Position numbers and translations under genes: made by a program. A stretch of DNA of 21,400 nucleotides, taken from NCBI GenBank assembly GCA_900553475.1, contig USEF01000008.1:1-21400 (forward strand). Direction: 5' to 3'. The notes under the pieces were generated by a model. That model was not told the DNA's origin and searched no databases. It was given only the letters and a program-made list of their open reading frames with translations. Below, in pieces: positions 5,750 to 16,300 of the stretch (position 1 is the stretch's first letter; the number at the start of each line of letters is the position of its first letter). The stretch comes from an uncultured Collinsella sp. GTDB lineage: Bacteria; Actinomycetota; Coriobacteriia; Coriobacteriales; Coriobacteriaceae.

Positions 5750-8700
5750 TTACCGGTTCCGGCGCCGCAGGATCACGCCTGCGGCGATCAGCACCACCGC
5801 GCCGCCCGCGATGCCACCCAGGGCCATCGGTGACACGCTGGTATCGCCCATATTCGGCAGACCCGGCTTCTCCTCCTTCGGCACCGGCGACTTGCTCGGC
5901 GGATTGGTGGGCGGCTCCGTCGGCGGGGGGGTCGGCGGCGTGTACGTGTTCTTGAACACCGGCGCCACGTCGCCGCCATAGGTTACCGTCGCCACCAGAT
6001 GGCCCGCACCGTCGTCTGTCACCGTCACCGTTACCCGGTGCTCGGCCACGTCGTACGTCACGTTCTTCTGACCGTCGTCCACCTCGGAAATGCTGTAGGT
6101 GTACGTCCCGGGCTTGTCGTACGAGATCGCCTCGAAGCCCACCGTGCCGTCCGCCGCGTTCTTGGCGGTCTGCAGCACCTTGCCGTCGGCATCCTTCAGC
6201 TGGAAGGAGAACTGCCCTTCCTTAAGGTCCTCGCCGCTCAGCACCTTGGAGGCCCCCAGCTTCACCTCAGTCGCGGCCGGCGCGTAGCTATTGCTGAACG
6301 CCACCGCGTCCGCAGCCTTGCCGCCCTTGCTGTAGACAACCTGTGTCTCCAGAGCGTGCGTCTCCGCATTCTCCGTCACCGTCACCGTCGCGGTAAAGAC
6401 CGTCGTGTCATAGGTGACGCCGTTCGCCGTCGCCCCTGCCCGCTCGGACACGGTGTAGACGTACGTCCCCACCTTGCCCAGCTGCAGCGGCGCGAAGCCG
6501 AACGTGCCGTCGGCGCCGTTCTGCACCGTCTGCACCACGTTACCGTCGGCATCCTTCAGGTCGAAGGAGAACTCACCCTCGGCCAGGTCGCGGCCGGTCA
6601 GAGCCTTCGTTCCGGTAATCGTCGCCGTCGTTGCCGTCGGCGTGTATGTGTTGGTGAAGGTCAGATCCGCAGCCGTCTTGTTCGCCGTCGCGGTCAGCTG
6701 GCCGCTGCCGTCGTCGGTCACGCTCACCGTCACATCCAACACCGCATCGCTGTAAGTGATGGTGCCATCTTGGCCCGCAACCTCCTTCACCTGGTACTCA
6801 TGCGAACCAGTCGCAGTGTACGAGATGGCCTTGAAGGTAAACGCGTTACCCACGTTCGTGGTCCGGTCAATCTCCTGCCCGGTGGCCACGTCAATCAGCG
6901 CGAACGTGAACTCGCCATCGGCGGGCGTCCGCGTGGTGGCCGGGTCGGCATTCTTAAGCACCTTGGTGCCAGAGATCTGGTAGGAGGCCTGGCCCGGCTG
7001 GTAGCTGTTCGCAAACGCCATGGTGTTGGGGGTGACGCCGTTCTCGGTGCCCTCCTCGCTCGGTTTCACCGTAGAGCTCTCCACCACCAGCTTGCCGTCG
7101 TTGTTGTCTGCCACCACATAGGTCAGGGTGTACGTCTTGCCGGTGTAGGTCACGCCCGGCACGCCCGGCGCGTCGTCCGTCGGCTGCACCTCGCGAACCG
7201 TGTAGATAAAGGTGCCCGCATGGTCGAAGGTCAGCTCGTCGAAGGCAACCTTGCCGTCGGCGTCGTTCTTCTGGGTCTGGAGCACCGCGCCGTCGGGCCC
7301 CACCAGCTCGAACGCGAAGTCTCCCGGCTTCATCTGGTAGCTGCCATCGTGCACGTCAACGCTCTTGGTGAGGGCGATCGCGCCGGAGCGCGCCGCCTGC
7401 GCCTGGTAGGCGTTGGTGAAGGTGGGCTTCGTGGCGTCCGCGCCGTCGTAGGCGACGCTCGCCTGCAGCGCGCCGGCGTTGTCCACGACCTTCACTACGG
7501 CGTGGTGCACCGTATCGTCGTAGGTCACGTAGGCCAGGTCGCCCTTCCGCTCCACGATGGTGTACTCGTGAGTGCCCGGCTTCGCGTAGGAGAAGGCGTC
7601 GAAGCTGACGCTTCCGCCCGCGCCGTTCTCAGCGGTCTGGATGGGCTGCTTGCCCTTCAGCTGCTTAGCCGTCAGTTTGCCCTCGTACACATCGAAGGTG
7701 AACTCGCCGCCCTTGAGTACGATCGGCGTGTTGTCGTCCTTCTTCACGTAGCTCTTCCGCGCACCGAGGGCCAGACCGGTCGCGGCCGGCTGGTAGGTGT
7801 TGGTGAAGATCTCCGGGCCGGATGTGCTCGTCACGACCGCCTTCGCGTTCAGCACTCCGGTCCCGTCGTCCTTGACCGTCACTTTGTAGATGAGTGGATG
7901 GGTGTCGTAGACCATGCCCGGCTCCGTGCCCGGCTGCTCCACGATGGTGTATGTGAAGTCCTTGCTCGCGGCGCTGCCCAAGTCGGAGAGCTGGAACTCG
8001 CGCGTGAAGCTGACCTTGCCGTCGGCGTCGTTCTTCGCGGTGCCGAGCACGTTGCCAGCGGCATCCTTCAGCTCGAAGGTGTACTCGCCGTCCGCGGGTT
8101 TCGTCGCGTGGTCGAAGCCGTCCGCGACCTTGATGGTCTTGGTCGCCGTCAGGGTTACGGAACCCTTTGCGTCGTAGGTGTTGTTGAAGGTGGGAGCCGT
8201 AGCGGCACCGTCATAGGTGACGGTCACCTTCGTCTTGTTGTTGTCATCCTGGTTCTGCTCTACCCTGACGTGGACCTTGACTTCCTTGGCGTCGTAGACC
8301 ACGCCGTCGACGATCTGGCCGGCCTTCTCCTCCTTCAGCGTGTAGTCGTACTCGCCCAGGTTCAGGTTCTTGACGGTCAGCTTGACCTTGCCGTCCTGGT
8401 CGTTGTTGCCCTTGGCAACCTCGTTGCCGGCCTGGTCGTACAGGCCGAAGGTGAACGCACCGGCCGTCAGGACCTTACCCGTGAGGGTCTTCGTCGTCTC
8501 GATGGTGACGTCAGCCGTCGGCTTCGAGTTGGTGAAGGTCGGCACGGCCTTCTTATCATCGTATGTGACGGTCGCCTTCAGCTCGCCCTTCTCGTCGGTG
8601 ACCTTGACGTGGACCATTACGTCCTTCGTGTCATAGACGATGGTCGAGTCGTTGCCGGCAACCTCCTTGATGGCGTAGTCGTGCTCGCCCGGCGTAGCGT

Positions 8701-10075
8701 AGTCGATGGCTGCAAAGGCGACCTTGCCGTCCTTGTCATTCTGGACGGTCTGGATCACGTTGCGATCCTTGTCGAGCAGCTGGAACGTGAAGTCGCCCCC
8801 CGCGAGCTCACCGCCCGTGAAGTGCTTCTTCGCCTTGAGCGTTACCGAGGTCCCCTTCGGGCGGTACGCGTTCGTGAAGGTCTGCGAGCCGTCTCCACTC
8901 GCGACCTGCGGCGTGGCCGTCAGCGAGCCGGTGCCATCGTCCACGACCGTCACCTTGTAGATGAGCGCATGGGTGTCGTAGACCATGCCCGGCTCCGTGC
9001 CCGGCTTCTCCGCGATGGTGTAGGCGAAGTCCTTGCTCGCGGCGCCGTCCAAGTCGGAGAGCTCGAAGTCGCGCGTGAACTTCACCGTGCCATCGGCCTT
9101 GTTCGTCGTGGTGTCGAGCACCTTGCCGTCGGCGTCCTTCAGCTCGAACGTGTACTCGCCGCCCTTGAGCTTGGTATCGTGCGTGAAGCCCGGCGCGACC
9201 GCAACGACCTTGGTCGCCGTCAGCTCCGCGGAGCCCTTTGCGGTATAGGTGTTCTTGAAGGTGGGGGCATCCGTCTTGCCGTCGTCGTAGGTGACGCTCG
9301 CCTCCAGCTTGCCGGCGTTGTCCACGACCGTCACCACGGCATGGTGCACCGTAGCGTCGTAGGTCACGTGGGACAGGTCGCCCTTCTGTTCCGCGACGGT
9401 GTATTTGTACTCGCCGGCCTTGGTGTAGCCGATGGCCGGGAAGGTGACGGTGCCGTCCTCGCCGTTCTCAGCGGTCTGGATGGGTTGCTTGCCCTTCAGC
9501 TGCTCAGCCGTCAGATCGCCCTTGTACAGGTCGAAGGTGAACTCGCCGCCCTTGAGCGCAGCCGACGTGCTGTCGGACTTCACGTAGGTCTTCTTCGCCG
9601 TGAGCGCCACCGAGGTCTCGGCGGGCTGGTACGTGTTCTCGAAGGTCGGGGCATCGTTCTTGCCGTCGTAAGTGACGGTCGCCTTCGCCTTGCCACCCTC
9701 CGCCTTCACCGAGACGTGGACCTTCACCTCCTTGTTGTCGTAGGTGATAGTCGGATCGGCACCGACGTTCTCCTCCTTGAGTATGTAGTCGTACTCGCCG
9801 ATGGTCAGACCGGTGAGAGCAAGATTAATCTTGCCATCCTTGTCGTTCTGGACGGTCTTGACGGAATTACCCGTGGACGCGTCGCCTTGGTACAGGCCGA
9901 AGTTGAACGCGCCTTCCGTCAGGTCCTTGCCCTTGAGGGTCTTCGTTGCCTCGATGGTTGCATCGGCCGTCGGCTTCGCGTTGGTGAAGACCGGAACGCC
10001 GGCCTCGCCGTCGTAGGTGGCGACCGCCTTCAGCGTGCCGTTCTTGTTATCAGTGACCCTAACGTGCACGTTCAC
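5750..10075 (-). CDS. Giant isopeptide-repeat adhesin, C-terminal part with wall-sorting signal (out of frame with the N-terminal part)
   Basis: This 1441-residue frame continues the surface protein after a frameshift. It begins in the middle of repeat 7 and then holds eleven complete FctA/Spy0128-like isopeptide-linkage domains of about 115-135 residues (residues 36-1379). Each has an early lysine block (such as TKTLxGK), a central E in a KE or AE turn and a closing F-x-N-x-Y block. These supply the Lys, Glu and Asn expected for internal isopeptide bonds. A Pro/Thr linker follows (1380-1400), then LPNMG (1406-1410), a hydrophobic segment (about 1415-1434) and the tail RRRNR, a sortase-type anchor. 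The frame opens at a GTG overlapping the TGA of the upstream frame, but it has no signal peptide and starts inside a fold. It is therefore not an independent gene. A strong terminator follows. Confidence 0.88.
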   Translation of the reverse strand: MNVHVRVTDNKNGTLKAVATYDGEAGVPVFTNAKPTADATIEATKTLKGKDLTEGAFNFGLYQGDASTGNSVKTVQNDKDGKINLALTGLTIGEYDYILKEENVGADPTITYDNKEVKVHVSVKAEGGKAKATVTYDGKNDAPTFENTYQPAETSVALTAKKTYVKSDSTSAALKGGEFTFDLYKGDLTAEQLKGKQPIQTAENGEDGTVTFPAIGYTKAGEYKYTVAEQKGDLSHVTYDATVHHAVVTVVDNAGKLEASVTYDDGKTDAPTFKNTYTAKGSAELTATKVVAVAPGFTHDTKLKGGEYTFELKDADGKVLDTTTNKADGTVKFTRDFELSDLDGAASKDFAYTIAEKPGTEPGMVYDTHALIYKVTVVDDGTGSLTATPQVASGDGSQTFTNAYRPKGTSVTLKAKKHFTGGELAGGDFTFQLLDKDRNVIQTVQNDKDGKVAFAAIDYATPGEHDYAIKEVAGNDSTIVYDTKDVMVHVKVTDEKGELKATVTYDDKKAVPTFTNSKPTADVTIETTKTLTGKVLTAGAFTFGLYDQAGNEVAKGNNDQDGKVKLTVKNLNLGEYDYTLKEEKAGQIVDGVVYDAKEVKVHVRVEQNQDDNNKTKVTVTYDGAATAPTFNNTYDAKGSVTLTATKTIKVADGFDHATKPADGEYTFELKDAAGNVLGTAKNDADGKVSFTREFQLSDLGSAASKDFTYTIVEQPGTEPGMVYDTHPLIYKVTVKDDGTGVLNAKAVVTSTSGPEIFTNTYQPAATGLALGARKSYVKKDDNTPIVLKGGEFTFDVYEGKLTAKQLKGKQPIQTAENGAGGSVSFDAFSYAKPGTHEYTIVERKGDLAYVTYDDTVHHAVVKVVDNAGALQASVAYDGADATKPTFTNAYQAQAARSGAIALTKSVDVHDGSYQMKPGDFAFELVGPDGAVLQTQKNDADGKVAFDELTFDHAGTFIYTVREVQPTDDAPGVPGVTYTGKTYTLTYVVADNNDGKLVVESSTVKPSEEGTENGVTPNTMAFANSYQPGQASYQISGTKVLKNADPATTRTPADGEFTFALIDVATGQEIDRTTNVGNAFTFKAISYTATGSHEYQVKEVAGQDGTITYSDAVLDVTVSVTDDGSGQLTATANKTAADLTFTNTYTPTATTATITGTKALTGRDLAEGEFSFDLKDADGNVVQTVQNGADGTFGFAPLQLGKVGTYVYTVSERAGATANGVTYDTTVFTATVTVTENAETHALETQVVYSKGGKAADAVAFSNSYAPAATEVKLGASKVLSGEDLKEGQFSFQLKDADGKVLQTAKNAADGTVGFEAISYDKPGTYTYSISEVDDGQKNVTYDVAEHRVTVTVTDDGAGHLVATVTYGGDVAPVFKNTYTPPTPPPTEPPTNPPSKSPVPKEEKPGLPNMGDTSVSPMALGGIAGGAVVLIAAGVILRRRNR
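5846..5860 (-). other. Sortase sorting motif LPNMG
   Basis: CTG CCG AAT ATG GGC encodes LPNMG, placed exactly where LPxTG is expected: after a Pro/Thr linker and before GDTS, a hydrophobic span and RRRNR. Methionine replaces the usual threonine, which one C-to-T change (ACG to ATG) would explain. Cleavage by a sortase is inferred from position, not proven. Confidence 0.7.
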
Positions 10076-13000
10076 CGTCTTTCGTACACGACGGTCGAGT
10101 CGTTGCCGGCAACCTCCTTGATGGTGTAGTCGTGATCGCCCGGAGTGTCGTAGCCGATTGCCTGGAAGGTAATGTTGCCGTCCTTGTCATTCGTGACGGT
10201 CTCAATGGGCGTGCCTTCCGCCTTGTCACCCTGGTACAGAGCGAACGAGAAGTCGTTCCCCGCGAGCGCACCGCCCCTAAAGCGTTTCTTCGCCGCCAAG
10301 GTCACGGAACCCTTCGCAGCATAGCTGTTGGTGAAGGTGGCGAGGTTCACCTTGCCGTTCTTGACCTCAAGCGTCTCGCTCTTGTCATCGCCGTCCTTTT
10401 CCACCGCCACGCCTGTGACAGTCAGCTTGGCATTCTTGTCCTCAACCTTCACCGTGACGGTGTAGGTGGAATCGTCCATCGTCCAACCGGCGTTCTGCAC
10501 ACCAGTCGTATTAGGATCGTCATCTTCCCCGTGGGCCTCGGTGAGCGTAAACGTGTAGTCGCCTGCCTTGTTGAATTGCATGCCGGAGAAGCTGAGGGGC
10601 TGACCGTCCTTGCTGGTGATCTTCCCCTCCGTGGTCTTGGACTCCGAGGATGTGTCGCCCTTCAGGCCGTCAGCCTTCAGATCGCCGGCGGCAATCTTAT
10701 CCTTCGTCTCCGACGTGGCAGTCAGCGTGAACGAGAACTTCTTGTCCGTGCTCTCGGTGCCGGAAATCTTCTTCGTTACCTGCGGGGTCAGCTCGTCGCT
10801 GGCGACCGTCTTGTAGCTGTTCTCGAACGGAATAGTCGCCGTGTTGTCCTCGAGCGAGGCGCCGGGGGCAAACTTACGGTAATCGACCCTCTTGCCATCA
10901 CTGTTCAGAACCGTCGTCTCGACTTTCAGTGTGCCGTCGCCGTTGTCGGACACTGCGATCTCGACGGTATAGACCGTCTTGTCGTAGGTGTAGCCGGCGG
11001 GAACGGGCTTCGGCACGTTCTCTTCCACCCTGTATTGGTAGACGTTGGCGCGGCATTCATTGCTCACGTCGTCGTGTGTGAACTGCAAGCCCTTCGGCAG
11101 CAAGCTCACGGTCTTGGTGTCCCCGAGCTTCATCTCGGGAATCTTGAAGGTCTCCGCCCCGCCCGTGATGTCGAGCTTCTTCGCCGCGGCGTCGGCGGAG
11201 GTCAGGATGAACTTCGTGCCATCCTGACCCTCGGCCTGATAGTCCTCGGGCGTCACCGTAAAGCTGAATGTGCTGCTCGCATCACCGGTGCCGGTGAATT
11301 TCTTCTCAATCTGTAGACCGGCCTTCGCACCGTACTCAATCGTCTCGACCTTGTACTCGTTCTTGAACGGGACGATAGGCGTAGCGGGCTTCGCACCGCG
11401 ACTCGAGACCGTCTGCACGTAGTTGGTCGTGGTATTAAGGCCCTTAATCGCCTCGGCCGTCAGCGCATCAACGTTGTCGCCCACGCCAACGAGCGCCGTC
11501 ACGTCCGGGCCCTTCACGATGGTCGTCTTGGTGTAGAGCTGGCCTTTGTTGTCCGGATTCGGCTTCACCGCGATGAGCACGAAGGCATCACCGGGGTACT
11601 CGGTGTCATACGTGTATCCAGCAGCGTTGGCGTCATGTACCTCAGACACCTTGTACACGTACATCTTGTTGTAGCTCAGCTGCGTGAAGTTCATCTTCAG
11701 CTTACCGGACATCGTGGCGGTCTGCGTATCGTCACCGTCATCCTTGCCCACGGTGTTCGTGAACGACTTATCGGAATCAACCGGCTCCGGGGCCTTCGTG
11801 CCGTTATACGTCATCGCCTCGATGGTGAACGGGAACCTGCCATTCTCCAGCGGGGTACCAACCAGAGTCTTGGTCACATCGATGCCCGCGTAGGTACCGG
11901 AGGCCGCATAGGTGTTGGTAAACGCGGCAGCACCCGTCACCTGCCGGTCGGCATCCGTCGTCGCCTGCTTGTTGTCGTACGCAACCGACGCGGTCAGCTT
12001 ACCGGTATGCGTGCCGTTCTCGATATCGGTCACTGTGTACGTCACTGTGGACGTATGGTCGTCATAGCTGATGCCGGTCTTGTCCGCGTCGGTCGGCCTC
12101 GTCTCGTTCACTTTGAACGTATACACGCCCGGCCTGGTAAACACAAGGTCGCCCGTGCCGAACGGGGTGGTGCGCATCGCGTCGCCGGGACCTGCGATCT
12201 CGACCTTAGTCGTCAAATCGCCAGTCTCATCGGAGTCGGCAGCCTTCTTCTGAGTAACGACCTTGTTTTTAACCGCTTTCATCGTGGCGTCATCCGCTGG
12301 CGTCAGCGTGAAATCGAACTTGTCATCCTGCTCCCACGCACGCCCAGCCAGCGTCTTCTGCACAGTAACCGGTGCCGACATCGTCTGGGCCACCGTGTAG
12401 GTGTTCTTGAACGGGATATATCCACCCGTGTCCGTCAGCTGCGTGCCGTCGGCCTTCCAATACGTGGCCGTGGAGGACAATTGGCCCTTGTCGTCGAGCG
12501 TGTTTTGCACCATCGCGTAGTACACGGTGGTGTCGTACGTCATGCCGCCCGTTGTCGAAGCATCGGAACCAGCTTGCTCCGTCACCTGGTACACGTAGGT
12601 GGTGTTCTGGTCGGCAGCGGTGAACGTGATCTGCGGGAAAGCCGCAATGCCGCCGCCATCGTTCTCCGCGGTCGTCACGCCGTCGGCGGGCATCGGCGCG
12701 TCGTTCGCACTGACCGTGTAGCTCAGGTCATTGAACTTGATGGGGGCAGCCCCCACCGCGCTGTTGGCCAGGCCGCCCAGCGCCTTCAGCTCGAAGGTGA
12801 ACTTGCCCGCGGCAAGCGGGTTGTCGCCCGACTCGTCGGTATACGACTTCTGCGCGTTAAATGAGATTGTCTTGGTGTCGGTGCTGAACTTGTTGGTGAA
12901 CACCGCGACCTTGTTATCGACTGGCACGGCCGGGTCGTGGTGGGCGCCATCATCGTCGCCGTTGCGAGCCATAGTGACAACCGGCTCGGACAGCGTACCC

Positions 13001-13344
13001 CTGCCCGTGTCGTCCACCTGCACCGTCACCGTGTACCCGGCGCTCGAGTAGCCGAAGCCGGGCAGCCAGGACGAGTCATGCTCGTCGGGCGTCCGCTCGG
13101 CCACCGTATAGGTGTACGTGCCGGGCTTCTTGTACGTAATCTGGCCGAAGTCGAACTCATCACCATTGTTGACGGTCTTGACCACCTGGACGTATCCGGG
13201 CACGCCGGATACGTCCTTGTAGCCCCCGGGCATGGGCGTGCCCTTGGCAGCGCGCAGATAGATGTCGAAGCTGTCGGCCTTAGTCCACTTGCGGCCTTGA
13301 AGCACCTTCTGCGCCCGAATGCCGGTGAGCGTCACCGAAGACTT
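5939..13344 (-). repeat. Tandem array of 18 isopeptide-linkage domain repeats
   Basis: By eye I divide the stalk into 18 consecutive domains, each ending in a variant of FTNTY. R1-R6 (13344-10318) are diverged and longer. R7-R18 (10317-5939) are shorter, about 114-135 codons, and closer to each other. Domains R7-R10 (10317-8861) and R11-R14 (8860-7403) form two related blocks. R7 matches R11, R8 matches R12, R9 matches R14 and R10 matches R13. Similarity is visible at DNA level, for example 7890-8030 against 8940-9080. Confidence 0.85.
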
Positions 13345-16300
13345 CACGCTGTAGCTGTTGGTGAACACCAGCTTGTTGTCTTCGGCCAGCGTGCCGTCGG
13401 TATTTTGCTTCGCGATCTTACCGGTGATGATACCATCGCCTGCGCCGGTCAGATTCTTGTCACCCTGCTTGCGGCCGGTCAGCTTATAGCCCGCGGGCAT
13501 CTCGTCTGCGCCGGTCAGCTCCTGCACCGTGTACTCGTCGCCCTCGCCAAGTCCGTACACGCGAATCGTCTCGTCGGCCTTGATGGTTTGCGAATAGCCA
13601 TTTGTCAGGTCGAACACGTTGCCGACCTGCTTCTCATCGACGGTACCCGCCTTCTCGAACACCGCAGCCTTGTACGTCTTCCCCTTTGGCACGGTGAACT
13701 TAAAGGTAAATCCCGCGTCCTTATTGCCCGTCAGGCCATCGGGCACCACGACCTTCTTCGTCACCTCGAGGCTCGCCTCGCGTTCGTTCGCCACGCGCAC
13801 GCAGGTGGCGCCCGTGAACAGGGCGTTCAGGTTCATGGCGCCCAAGTCGGCGCGGGCGCCCTTCGCCGTGATTCCCTTGGGCCGCTCGTCCTGGGTGATA
13901 CCCATACGTATCCAGCCCGTCTCGGTCTCCAGGCGGTAGGGTTTGCCCTCCTCGGTGGGCCCATACTGGTACATGCGTCCGTTAGCGCCGTACTTGAGGT
14001 GCACTGTGTCGTCTGCACCCACGGGTTCGACATCGGTCCACGTCAGGTTGCCTTTAACATTGGTCTCGCCATTCGAGGTCTGCCGCGTACCCTTGATCCA
14101 CGTGAGCGTGTTGTCGATGTCGCCCTCTGCGCCAAACTGGCCCAGACTCTTCATGAGCGCGCCCGGGCCCACGAACGTCGAAACGCCGTCATCGTCCGTA
14201 CCAGCATCGGCATGGACGCCGCAATCGTCCACAATCACCTTGGTGAGCGTGTCGTTAAGCAGGAAGCCCTTGGGAGCCGAGACCTCCTTTAGGAAGTAAG
14301 TTCCATTCACGAGCGGCCTGTTACCGTCGCTTGTATTCGGGAATATGCCCGCACCTTCGAGCGGGACCGGGTTGCCGACCGACCCCGTCCTCAGGGTGTC
14401 GTAGGGGTCCTGGCCGTCCTTGAGCACGACCTTGCCGTTCGCATCCGTAGTCACCTGGGTGGACTTGTACAGGCCGAACTTCGCGCCGTCTACGGGGTTG
14501 CCCTCGGTATCGGTCTTCTGCACGAACAGGCGGTTCTGGATGTTCGTGACGAGCAGGCGCGTGGCGAACTGTCGCTGGAAATTCTTCTCGCCGCTGGGGA
14601 GGTCATCGCTGAACACGTGGACCGTGTTGTCCGTATTCGCGTTGGCGATGGAACTCGCCGTTGTGTGGTAGATGGTCACCGTGTACTCGGCATCCTTGCG
14701 GGCATCACCGCTCAGCATGTAGTAGTAGCTGGAGATGTCACCGGGCAGATACGGAATCTCTACCTGGTACTGGCCGCTCGTGTTGAGCGTGAAGGCGTGC
14801 AGGTCCTTCTTCGCCGCCTCGATAGCGCCGGCCATGCTCGGCTTCTTGGCGAGGGTGTATCCCGCTCCCGTCGATGGGTCGCCCGACACGGCGTACCAAC
14901 TGTTCGGATCGTTGATATCTGTGCTTGCGCTTTTATCGCGCTTGAGCACCACAGCGAACAGTATGCCGGAGTCCAGGCTGACGGTCTTGTCGGACTTCGT
15001 CTGGTCATCGTTCGCCTTGTACACGATCGACGGCGCGGTGATGGTCTCCTTCGCGCCGGCGAACGCACCCGTCTGCCACACGGCGCTGTCCGCGTCCATA
15101 CCGCCGCGGTTAATGATGACGCCGCCCGCGGCGTCCTTGTCGTCGCTCGCGGACACGTACTCGAGCTGCATGCTGCCATGCGTCGCCGTGAGACTCGAGC
15201 GGTAACCGTTAGGCGCCTTTGTTTCCTTCAGGAGGTAGTACTGGTAACCATGCTCTTTATAAAGGTCATCGAAGTTGATAACGCCGTTGTCCACGTCATT
15301 CGTGAGCGTCAGTTGTCCATTCGCGTTCGTGGTGCCGGAGCCAAGTAGGTTTTCTGGGTTAGTGGTCGTGTCAGCGAACCACTCGTCTGTCTTGTACAGC
15401 GCGAACTGAGCACCCTCCACCAGACCGCCATCCTGGTCGAACTTGATAATGTCGGACTCGGGAACCGTCACGAGGTTGAACTTGAGCCTCATGTTGGAGT
15501 CGGTGGCGCCACGCTCCAAGTAGAAGAACTTGAGCGTGTGGTTGGTGCCGCCAGCGAAGGTGTTGCCGTTGAAGCCCGAAATATCCCGCCCCGCATCCTT
15601 GAACTTGCTTTTCAGCGTGCCATTTGCGGAATTGTTAACGCTGATGTCGCCCGTTTGGAAGTTAATGGTCAGATCAGCACTGGTGTGGATACCGCCAATG
15701 TCGCCCACGAGGACATCGTCAATGAACACCCAGACGTCGTCGTCTCCGGCGAACTCAAAGGTCATGGGCTTGTCAGCGTTCGTTTTGCCATCCTTCGGCT
15801 GCACGAAGCGCGACGACATGGAGAGGCCGAAATAATGGTTGAGGGGTCCGTTGTTCTGCGACGTAATGCCGTTCGGGACGAGTTTGTCGTCCTCTTCCTT
15901 GAATACCTCATCGGCCGCATCGAAGGGGAAGAACTGGCCTACTGAATGAGGCTCAGCCCCCGCTTGCATAACGCCGGCAGCATTGTAGACATCAAATGCA
16001 TTCTTATTGGCGTTGTACGCCGCGTAGTTCCGCGAGCTGTCATACTCGTAGTAGCCACCCTTGGCCTGCAACAGACCCGTCACACCCATATGGGATATCT
16101 TGCCCGTCTGGACGGAGGAATCAAACAGGTAGCCGAGGGATTCTCCCTCCCAGCGGTCGGTGAGTTTCGGGTAACCACCGGCAAGAACATTGTTCACGAT
16201 GCCGGTGCGGACCCGGGAGCCACCCGTATACTGGTTAAGTTCCTCGCTGGCTCCTTGATCCTTGAACTGGAAGCGGTGGTTCTTGTTGATGCCGCCGTTG

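Noticed and set aside
10073..10075. GTG overlapping TGA as the start of an independent second gene
   Set aside because: The product would start in the middle of an isopeptide domain and lack a signal peptide, although it has a wall anchor; a frameshift explains it better.
5999..10129. A 1376-codon open frame on the plus strand, antisense to the adhesin
   Set aside because: It is the mirror of a biased codon pattern in the repeats. Its product is Arg/Val/Leu-rich without recognisable domains, and the minus strand has clear protein repeats and an anchor.
5939..13344. Tandem repeats as a CRISPR-like array
   Set aside because: The period is about 340-390 bases, coding and diverged; there are no short identical repeats with unique spacers.
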